From Bacteroidota bacterium (GTDB lineage Bacteria; Bacteroidota; Bacteroidia; AKYH767-A; OLB10), in NCBI GenBank assembly GCA_016717325.1, contig JADKFV010000053.1:1-45213 (forward strand): DNA of 45,213 bases. The letters are read 5' to 3'. A program made the position numbers and the translations under genes. The number at the start of each line of letters is the position of its first letter. Position 1 is the stretch's first letter. Below are positions 38,516 to 45,213 of the stretch, piece by piece. Under the pieces are notes generated by a model. It saw nothing but the letters and a program-made list of their open reading frames with translations, did no database searches and was not told the DNA's origin.

Positions 38516-39973
38516 GGATTCCGGTATTCGCTTCAACGTTTCGAGAAAAAATTTCCAATATTTTTGTACCGAACTTATTTGTACTTTTTCGTCAGGAGAA
38601 TGTGCACCGCGAATGTTAGGACCAAAAGAAATCATTTCCATGCCTGGATAGTTTGTACCCAAAATTCCACACTCTAATCCAGCATGACATGCGCTTACCA
38701 ACGCATCTTCTTTGTACATTTCAGTATACAGGTCGCTCATTATTTTTACAATTGCTGCATCTGGTTTTGGAGTCCATCCCGGATACGAACCTTTGAATTC
38801 TACACGTGCACCTATCAATTCGAAAGTGGATTTTAATGAATTGGCAAGGTCCATTTTTTCGCTATCGACAGAACTGCGTGTTAAACATTGTATGGAATAT
38901 TCTCCTTCTTTCACCAGCACACGCGACAGATTATTTGATGTTTGAACTAAATGTAAAATGTCAGGACTCATTCTGTAAATCCCGTTGGCTGCAGCATACA
39001 AACAACGCAACAATTTTATTTGAAACCCTTTTTGCAAAACTTGTTTTGGCCCCTCAATTCTTTCGAGTGTAACACTAAGATTGGGGTCAGTAGTTTTACA
39101 TTCAGCTTTCAATTCCTTTTCGATGGATTGAATGAAAGGTCCTAGCAAATCTATTTCAACAGAAGGTATAATTATTTCGGCCACAGACTCGCGAGGTATG
39201 GCGTTGCGCAAACTACCACCATCGATGCTACTAATTTGAATGCCAAATTTTTCGTATGCCGCTAATAAAATGCGGTTCATTATTTTATTTGCATTGCCAC
39301 GGCCTTTATAAATGTCCATGCCAGAGTGTCCACCGGTTAATCCTGTTACTGATATTTTGAACACACCTACATTGGGTGGCGAAAATTCGAAAGTGTAGCT
39401 ACCCGTTGCCGTTACATCAACTCCGCCTGCGCAACCAATGGTAAGTTCGTTATCATCTTCGGTATCGAGGTTCAATAATATTTTGCCATCGAGCAATCCG
39501 CCTTTTAAATTTAGGGCTCCGGTCATGCCTGTTTCTTCGTCTATAGTAAACAATGCATCGAAGGCAGGATGAGCAATAGTGCTCGATTCCAGTACCGTCA
39601 TTATACTGGCAACGCCAATACCATTATCGGCACCAAGGGTTGTGCCTTTTGCTTTTACCCAATCGCCATCAACAAGCATTTCGATTCCTTGTTTATCGAA
39701 ATCGAAATTGGTATCACCATTTTTTTGATGCACCATATCGAGATGACTTTGCAGCACAATTGGAATTTTATTTTCCATGCCTTTGCTTGCAGGCTTTTTT
39801 ATTATCACGTTACCTGCTTCATCTTTTGTAGTGGGCAAGCCAAGCTTTTTACCATACTGCATCATAAACTCTATAATGCGTTCTTCCTTTTTTGATGGTC
39901 GCGGTACAGCGTTCAAATCCGCAAAGTGATTCCACATTTCTTTTGGTTCTAATTCTCTTACTGCTTGTGACAT
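38507..39973 (-). CDS. pepD: Cytosol non-specific dipeptidase (PepD, M20 family)
   Basis: The 488-residue frame is intact. M20 metal and catalytic motifs are all present: QSHLDMV, TLGADNGIG, FTIDEETGMTG (catalytic Glu pair), LNLDTED, HAGLECG and GAHSPDEK. The central dimerisation domain contains TGLTGGHSGMDI and GGSLRNAIPRE. The enzyme is a zinc aminoacyl-histidine (Xaa-His) dipeptidase in the cytosol. A promoter with matching -33 and -7 elements is upstream (39993-40025). The last codons (ESSS) and the stop fall in the composite repeat. Confidence 0.95.
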   Translation of the reverse strand: MSQAVRELEPKEMWNHFADLNAVPRPSKKEERIIEFMMQYGKKLGLPTTKDEAGNVIIKKPASKGMENKIPIVLQSHLDMVHQKNGDTNFDFDKQGIEMLVDGDWVKAKGTTLGADNGIGVASIMTVLESSTIAHPAFDALFTIDEETGMTGALNLKGGLLDGKILLNLDTEDDNELTIGCAGGVDVTATGSYTFEFSPPNVGVFKISVTGLTGGHSGMDIYKGRGNANKIMNRILLAAYEKFGIQISSIDGGSLRNAIPRESVAEIIIPSVEIDLLGPFIQSIEKELKAECKTTDPNLSVTLERIEGPKQVLQKGFQIKLLRCLYAAANGIYRMSPDILHLVQTSNNLSRVLVKEGEYSIQCLTRSSVDSEKMDLANSLKSTFELIGARVEFKGSYPGWTPKPDAAIVKIMSDLYTEMYKEDALVSACHAGLECGILGTNYPGMEMISFGPNIRGAHSPDEKVQISSVQKYWKFFLETLKRIPESSS

Positions 39974-39992
39974 ATTATTTTTGGTTTTGTTG

Positions 39993-40025
39993 CAAATGTA
40001 TTTTATTGTTTTTCAATTCATCAAA
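39993..40025 (-). promoter_or_regulatory. Bacteroidota promoter (-33 and -7) for pepD
   Basis: Minus strand: -33 TTTG at 40022-40025, 21-bp spacer, -7 TACATTTG at 39993-40000, a full TAnnTTTG match. It lies 20 bp before the ATG, so the leader is short. Confidence 0.65.
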
Positions 40026-40081
40026 TTTTATTTGTTGCACCGTATTTAAATCTCACAATGAACATTCTTTCGCCAATAACA

Positions 40082-41041
40082 TTAATGCACCACAACAATT
40101 TGTTTGTGATAAATATTTTTATTTTTCAAAATTATCGCCAAAGTGTAAACTCCATTATTTAAATTATTTAAATCTAATTTTGTGTTACTCGCATTTACTT
40201 TTTGCGACAATAAAACCTGACCTTGTGTGTTCAATAATTGATAGCTGAAATTCTCGGTAGGATTCACATGTATGTTCAAAGTTGTACACACAGGATTGGG
40301 AAACGTTGCAATGGAAATTTCTTTTGGCAATTCATCTATGCCAACAATGCCACATGCCTGACTATTTGGGTTTGGATAAATGGTTTGGCCATTGTGACTA
40401 AAACAGGTGAGATTAGACCACCATTCAAATGGCACTTGACATTCGAATAAACCAAAAACAGAGCCAATACCTTCAATTATTGCTTGGTATCCGAAAGCTC
40501 CATTGGTATTTGCAAGCAGTAATTTTTTTCGATAACCTGTGAAATCAAATACCGAGTCGATGCTTGCAACGTAAAATGATGTGTCAAATAAAAATGAATT
40601 TTTAAAATGGTCTCCAACACCTAAATCAAACTCATACAATAATACCTCTTGAACACTATCTTTTGGTAAAAAATAAATTTCTTTCAGCAATGAGTCTTCA
40701 CGAATTGAACCTGTATACCCGAAATAATTAACCTGGTAAGAAATGAATGGAAAAAAGAAATTACAGTAGAATGGCCGGCATGAATTAATCGGAGGATTTC
40801 CGAAATAGTCTGTCATGTTTGAATATATCTTTTGGTAGGTTATGTTATTTAAAATAGTATCCCCAATAATTGTATGTGAAAAAATAACATCGGGAATCAT
40901 AAATGAACAACCCATCATCGGGTTGCCGTAAAACTCTTCGGTCCAAATGGCATTTGCAGTTGGAAACGGGTGATAAACATTTGTCTGCGAAAACAAATTG
41001 AAGTTCATCAAAAAGACAAGAATGAATAAATAGTTTTTCAT
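40082..41041 (-). CDS. Small secreted T9SS sorting-domain protein, unknown function
   Basis: The frame from the ATG at 41041 gives about 319 residues; an upstream in-frame start (41110) adds 23 residues that do not fit a signal peptide. Signal peptide ends NLFSQ. The body, about residues 20-240, is a beta-rich region with no motif I can name (GCSFMIPDVIF, IYFLPKDSVQEVLLYEFDLGVGD, LTCFSHNGQTIYPN), a common layout of short Bacteroidota surface proteins. The C-terminus TFPNPVCTTLNI, YQLLNTQGQ and NNGVYTLAI is a T9SS type A sorting domain. It has its own promoter just upstream. Confidence 0.8.
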   Translation of the reverse strand: MKNYLFILVFLMNFNLFSQTNVYHPFPTANAIWTEEFYGNPMMGCSFMIPDVIFSHTIIGDTILNNITYQKIYSNMTDYFGNPPINSCRPFYCNFFFPFISYQVNYFGYTGSIREDSLLKEIYFLPKDSVQEVLLYEFDLGVGDHFKNSFLFDTSFYVASIDSVFDFTGYRKKLLLANTNGAFGYQAIIEGIGSVFGLFECQVPFEWWSNLTCFSHNGQTIYPNPNSQACGIVGIDELPKEISIATFPNPVCTTLNIHVNPTENFSYQLLNTQGQVLLSQKVNASNTKLDLNNLNNGVYTLAIILKNKNIYHKQIVVVH

Positions 41042-41063
41042 GATTTTATGTATTAAATGTTCG

Positions 41064-41094
41064 GAAATATAAAACAAAATTTTGATTACCCAAA
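41064..41094 (-). promoter_or_regulatory. Bacteroidota promoter for the small T9SS protein
   Basis: Minus strand: -33 TTTG at 41091-41094, 19-bp spacer, -7 TATATTTC at 41064-41071 (one mismatch to TAnnTTTG). The ATG is at 41041. The promoter also decides against the longer start at 41110. Confidence 0.55.
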
Positions 41095-41113
41095 CAATTT
41101 CATACTTCATTTT

Positions 41114-42154
41114 TCAACTCTCTTCCTTAAAATAAATCTTATAAAATTTCCTACCGTCTTTATCCATACCTTGTTCTATAAGTTCTCTATCGCCATGAAT
41201 ATATATGTGAAAATTTTTATCAAGCTTTAAAACACTTTTAAAAATGCGCGCTTGCTTTTTTAATGCCTGAGAAGAAATATCGAAACTATCGGCAATTTCT
41301 AAATCGTTTTCCGCACTGTAAGTTTCGTTAAATGTGCGGAATGATTTTATCATTTTTTTATCCTGAATAACTTCGTTTTCGAAATCGTTTTTTTCAAATT
41401 TTTCGTTCGCTTTAAAATATGCCACTGAGCGATTAAGTAAATCTATCTTATCGGCTTTCGATACTTCAAATTCTTCGCTCAGTTGTTTGGTTAAATATTC
41501 ACGTGTTACCGATAAAAAATCTTTTGTGTGATGGTAATTGTCCGATGCAGGTTTTATGTTCAGGAAATCGTTTTTCCAATATTGTGTATCACTACTTTTG
41601 TTACCACCTGTAATGCATAATTGAAAACCACTATCTTCACTACTATTGAAGATCATGCAACCCTTGTCGAGTTTATTTACATTTATTCCATTCTCATGTT
41701 TTATGGTATAGTTGTTTTTCTTCCCATCAAATTTCAAAAAATCATCTTTTTCTTCCGATTTAAATAATCCAATGGCATCAACGGTTTCATTATTAAAAAC
41801 ACAATCTTTGAAATAACAAATACAAAACTCACCGCCATCAATTTTTGGATGTGTCGATTTTTCGTAAAGATGTTTCGCAATGTCTATTGATATATTGTAA
41901 AGATTTTGTGGCGTATCGAAAATGCGTTTTGCATAGGTATAAATTTCATTCAAACTCAAATCGGATGGGTGGCAAAAATTATACACTTCGTTATCGTTGA
42001 ATGGCATCAGGAAATACCGTAACAGGTAACTTGTGGTTTCATCATCTTCGAAAAAAATATCTTTGTTCGCAATTTTTATGCCTTCATCGCGTACCTTATT
42101 TCCAACATTATGTATGGCTATTCCTTCGAAGGATACGTTTGTAAAATCTATCAT
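41114..42154 (-). CDS. NdpA-like 37-kDa nucleoid-associated protein
   Basis: The 346-residue frame is intact. The start MIDFTNVSFEGIAIHNVGNK matches the Bacteroidota nucleoid-associated (NA37/NdpA) family, with YFLMPFNDNEVYNF, GEFCICYFKDC, NYTIKHENGINVNKLDKGC (the usual ...LDKGCLI), NDFLNIKPASDNYH and the C-terminal KLDKNFHIYIHGDREL...GRKFYKIYF. It is cytosolic, and the family is thought to bind DNA and dimerise; its function in Bacteroidota is poorly known. It starts a minus-strand run with the small T9SS gene 72 bp downstream, which has its own promoter. Confidence 0.92.
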   Translation of the reverse strand: MIDFTNVSFEGIAIHNVGNKVRDEGIKIANKDIFFEDDETTSYLLRYFLMPFNDNEVYNFCHPSDLSLNEIYTYAKRIFDTPQNLYNISIDIAKHLYEKSTHPKIDGGEFCICYFKDCVFNNETVDAIGLFKSEEKDDFLKFDGKKNNYTIKHENGINVNKLDKGCMIFNSSEDSGFQLCITGGNKSSDTQYWKNDFLNIKPASDNYHHTKDFLSVTREYLTKQLSEEFEVSKADKIDLLNRSVAYFKANEKFEKNDFENEVIQDKKMIKSFRTFNETYSAENDLEIADSFDISSQALKKQARIFKSVLKLDKNFHIYIHGDRELIEQGMDKDGRKFYKIYFKEES

Positions 42155-42287
42155 AGTGTAAGTGACTATTAATGCTGTGTTTTGTTATTTTATCTTGGTG
42201 TTGGAATACTGATGGGGATATTTTAAAACTACAAAATCAAGTTGAATAGAGTAGTGCAGAATTTTTAAAAGAATACGATACGCAAAA

Positions 42288-43935
42288 TTATTTTTTTACA
42301 AATGATTGTCGCCACAGATTATTATTGTTGTCCATTGAAGTAATAAAATACACACCGGCAGGTAATTGTGATACATCTATAATAGATTCGCAATTATTTT
42401 GCTGCAAAGGTGCGTATACAGTTGCGCCAAATACATTGGTAACATTAATTACATTGCTTTGTAGCCCGTTTATAAACAATTTATCGCTTGCAGGATTTGG
42501 ATAAAAGTAAATAGCCGAAGTTGAACTTGATTCCCACATTCCCACAGCCGATGATAAACCTGATATAGGAACTGAAACATTTAACATGCCGGGCACATTG
42601 GTTTGAAAAGTAAGATTTTCTGTAACGATACCTGTAAACGATGGATGCAAGTCGATATCTAAGCCAAGTGCTTCGCCCGGATTTACTGCCGCATTGCTAC
42701 CTGTACCATTTGCAAAATTTAAAATGCTGTTGTTCGACAAATTAAAATTTGTAAACTGTATAGTTTGGTTACCATTGTTTACTAATACATAACGGTACAG
42801 ATTACTTGTTGCATATATGAGCAATTGATAGTTGATATCGTTTTGCGATTTGTCGAAAGAATAAATTGTTGGAGCAACGGAAGTGTTGGAAAAAGAAGTG
42901 ATACGGTCGGCAAACTGAGGATAATCAACAAAAGGATTTCGGTTATTTTGAAGAATGTAGATATCATCATTCCGCTTTTGCTCGATAGTTGACGGCAAAT
43001 AGTTTTTGTTCCAGGTTTTCAAAATGCCTTCCTGCGAATTTAAAAAACTACTATAATTTTGATACCGGATTACAAAATACAACATCGACCGGGCACTGCC
43101 ACCTTTTTGAATATCGCGGGGTTCAAAAATATTTGCATTGTTATCGAATTTCGATCCGCCCATGCTCCCACGATGCATTGTTCACTATACCAAATGGATA
43201 ACTTGCCCGAACGTTATTGGCGTTATCATCGGTTGGATAGAGGTGATGCAAATCGCTTTTCATGGGTTCGAGGCTATTGAAAAATCCCTGTGGAAAAGTG
43301 TGCTCGGTATTAAACTGATCATTCGTTTGGCAATCGGTGCGGTTTAAGTAACCCACCGCAAGCCTTCCGGTGTATATGCACTCCAAAGTATTTTGTGTTG
43401 CACCCTGTCCATTTACTTTTTTATTGTCGATTGCCATAAACATGCTATCGCGTGCAAAATTATATCCTAATGAATTGTAGTTATTTCCGGTAATATTTTT
43501 TAAACTTGTTTTTAGAGATTCTTCTTCGTTGTTTTCGCTTGTAGCGTAATATGTTTTCGAGTATCGGCCTTGTCCAACTAAATCAACACTCACAAATCCC
43601 CGTTGCCCATCGTTTTCAATTATCATTTCGCTGTTATGGTAAATATTGTGGCGCGGTGCAAACTCTATATATATAGTTTGGCTGCTGCCATTGGCAATAG
43701 TGAAATATCCTGAAGTGGTTGAAAATGCCGGCTGCCCGTAAATATTGTAAAAACGAATTCCTGTTACCGCTACTGTTTTACCAATATTGTTGGTAATGGT
43801 GATAGGCAAACTCACCGGTGCATTTTCGAACACTACACCAAAGTTTAATTGTGCATTGCTTACTGTGAGTGTTTGTCCACTTGCAATAGAAATTGAAATG
43901 AAAATAAAGCAAATGGAAAATATATGACGTGTCAT
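42288..43935 (-). CDS. Secreted endonuclease I with T9SS sorting domain (one frameshift)
   Basis: Corrected length is about 549 residues. Start at ATG 43935 with signal peptide MTRHIFSICFIFISISIASG. An Ig-like (choice-of-anchor D) domain comes first (VSNAQLNFGVVFENAPVSL ... VDLVGQG). The endonuclease I domain follows with FNTEHTFPQG, MKSDLHHLYPTDD and ANNVRASYPFG, then FEPRDIQKGGSARSMLYF. The C-terminus YFYPNPASDKLFI ... FGATVYAPL ... PAGVYFITS is a T9SS sorting domain. A frameshift near 43155-43165 is mended by removing one G (giving HGGSKFDNN). The enzyme cuts DNA or RNA non-specifically outside the cell, probably for nutrient or biofilm DNA. A -7 box lies upstream. Confidence 0.88.
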
Positions 43936-43956
43936 GAATTTATTTTGAATGAAACA

Positions 43957-43964
43957 CAAAGCTA
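43957..43964 (-). promoter_or_regulatory. Bacteroidota -7 box for the endonuclease gene
   Basis: The minus strand reads TAGCTTTG, a full TAnnTTTG match, 22 bp before the ATG at 43935. No convincing -33 TTTG is seen. Confidence 0.4.
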
Positions 43965-44085
43965 TAAAAGTTAATTGAACTGTACGCTTTTGTTTGTATT
44001 TATTATGTTACAATACTATTTGAAATTTGAATTCTATGAAATAAATAAACTATGAGTTTCCTCTGCAAAGTCTAAAAAGGATAAC

Positions 44086-44180
44086 TGCCACTAATTCACC
44101 AAAACACTAAATCTCACAAAATATTATAAATGATTTGTTTACGACTTAGTGAAATTTTGTGCCTTCGTGTTTTTGTGGCA
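44086..44180. repeat. Imperfect inverted repeat TGCCAC ... GTGGCA
   Basis: Left arm starts TGCCACTAATTCACC (44086), right arm ends CGTGTTTTTGTGGCA (44180). Both include TCACAAAA- or GTGAAATTTTGTG-type cores. The right arm read backward matches the repeat copies at 10071-10177. It lies in the 257-bp gap between the endonuclease and phospholipase D genes, and no gene is visible there. Confidence 0.5.
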
Positions 44181-44216
44181 AAAGTATTTTTTCGGAGTCG
44201 ACTCATCTATAAAAGT

Positions 44217-45213
44217 TTATAAAATATTTTTCGGCACAATCTTTTTTGTCCAGGTTTTTAGCCGTTTTATGTTTCCCACATCCGAATCAGGATTCCATTG
44301 CTTTGTTGTTTCCCACGAATTTTCGGGATTGAATTCTATTTCCATACCATTCAAAACACTGGTAGAAATTTTATTGGAATGTATAACAGCCACACATTCT
44401 GTATTTAAATTTGCACTACGAGGGTCGAAGTTGAAAGTACCTATGACAGTTATGCTTCCATCTATCACCATCGACTTTGCATGTAAGCCAAACACAGGAG
44501 TGTAATTTAATTTCGATTGCAAATCGCCTGTCATCACTTTATAACGCTCCGCTGCATCGGGCCGGAATTCAAAAATGCGCACACCTGTTGCAAGTAATTT
44601 TTTTCTATCACGTTGGTAACCACTAAATGCTTCGAGATTATCGGTTGAAGCAAGGCTGTTTGTTAGGATTTTTATTTTCACTCCCCGCTTAACAGCATCG
44701 AGCAAAAGTTTACGACTCGCATCGTTCGTAATTAAATAAGGCGATTGAATTGCAATTGTATGTTTGGCGTTTTTTATAAGTTGAATCAATGCTTCGGTGC
44801 ATACACCGCCACCTTCAAGCCCTTGAGTGCCATCGTTTTTGCCGGGAATATCCGATATAAAGTACACGCTATCGAGCCAAACCAAACCGCCCGATTTTTG
44901 AATCGCATCAAATGCAGCAGGAAGATTTTTTATTTTCTCTCGTACCTGCGGCCAAAAATTTTCGGGATTGCATGCATAGTTGTGTAATGCATTGTAAGTT
45001 ACCGAATCAGGGTTTTGTGGCGATTCTGTATTTGCTAATTCACATATATCAACACTCAATGGACTGTTCCAAAATTGTTCGAATGAATTATGCACATCAC
45101 TGGCAATTTTACCGAGTAACAAAACATCTCGGTCACGAAAATTATATTCATGATCGTAATCGAAATATTCATCGGCAATATTTCGCCCTCCTGTAATTAC
45201 TATTTTGCCATCG
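44217..45213 (-). CDS. Phospholipase D-like protein, ClsC/YmdC type (partial, runs off the window)
   Basis: The frame stays open to the window edge, so the start lies beyond 45213. The visible part, about 331 residues, begins DGKIVITGGRNIADEYF, the end of the first HKD motif region of ClsC/YmdC-type proteins (D of HxKxxxxD, then GGRN). The middle has IQSPYLI and VKIKILTNSLASTDN; the second HKD is complete: HAKSMVIDGS...GTFNFDPRSANLNTE. The C-terminus WNPDSDVGNIKRLKTWTKKIVPKN is basic. The family makes cardiolipin from phosphatidylethanolamine and phosphatidylglycerol, or has other phospholipase D activity at the inner membrane. Confidence 0.9.
   Translation of the reverse strand, partial: DGKIVITGGRNIADEYFDYDHEYNFRDRDVLLLGKIASDVHNSFEQFWNSPLSVDICELANTESPQNPDSVTYNALHNYACNPENFWPQVREKIKNLPAAFDAIQKSGGLVWLDSVYFISDIPGKNDGTQGLEGGGVCTEALIQLIKNAKHTIAIQSPYLITNDASRKLLLDAVKRGVKIKILTNSLASTDNLEAFSGYQRDRKKLLATGVRIFEFRPDAAERYKVMTGDLQSKLNYTPVFGLHAKSMVIDGSITVIGTFNFDPRSANLNTECVAVIHSNKISTSVLNGMEIEFNPENSWETTKQWNPDSDVGNIKRLKTWTKKIVPKNIL

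Overview
The window looks like a chromosomal stretch of an uncultured Bacteroidota bacterium. Five predicted secreted proteins end in, or retain traces of, a type IX secretion (T9SS) C-terminal sorting domain. Several upstream regions carry the Bacteroidota -7 box TAnnTTTG, in two cases with a TTTG -33 element. Base composition is AT-rich, intergenic repeats are typical of the phylum, and PepD, NdpA, MutS2 and the split transketolase are of Bacteroidota type. I see no rRNA, tRNA, CRISPR array or prophage.

Layout. 1-1440 is decayed: a minus-strand IS3-family transposase remnant and a scrap of a YafK-like L,D-transpeptidase. 1602-8258 holds two T9SS cargo genes, one clearly broken and one giant beta-propeller/beta-helix protein. 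8627-11090 has a VWA protein and the N-terminal subunit of a split transketolase. 11230-13341 is a MutS2-like ATPase without an Smr domain, followed by a composite repeat. 13602-16046 is a three-gene operon (epimerase, SDR, DUF6134-like). 16532-19179 is a secreted GH3 glycosidase with a PA14 insert. A RAYT-type transposase and a duplicated GH3 tail lie at 19296-20270. 20306-28314 is a tight minus-strand operon of planctomycete-type proteins: DUF1549/DUF1553 with a cytochrome domain, DUF1501, an NHL propeller, an FN3-associated/chitobiase-like protein, and DUF2231-cytochrome-LRR. 28548-33623 encodes three related TPR-transmembrane receptors; one ends in an adenylate cyclase and two end in a HisKA helix pair with no ATPase domain. 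33780-34928 is a lipoprotein formylglycine-generating enzyme. 35186-38101 is another T9SS propeller protein. 38507-45213 has PepD, a small T9SS protein, NdpA, a T9SS-exported endonuclease I, and a ClsC-like phospholipase D running off the edge.

How it fits together. Much of the window deals with the outside of the cell: secreted propellers, glycosidase, nuclease, heme-binding surface proteins and an FGE. The TPR receptors could provide sensing. The operon at 20306-28314 (cytochrome plus carbohydrate-binding-like domains) and the HisKA-only receptor pair are the least understood parts.

Quality caution. About a dozen otherwise normal genes are broken by single-base frameshifts, several of them in homopolymers, roughly one per 3 kb. 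This looks like uncorrected sequencing error rather than real gene decay, so those genes are described as one reading unit across the break. The IS3 remnant, the YafK scrap and the 1602-3150 gene look more deeply decayed.
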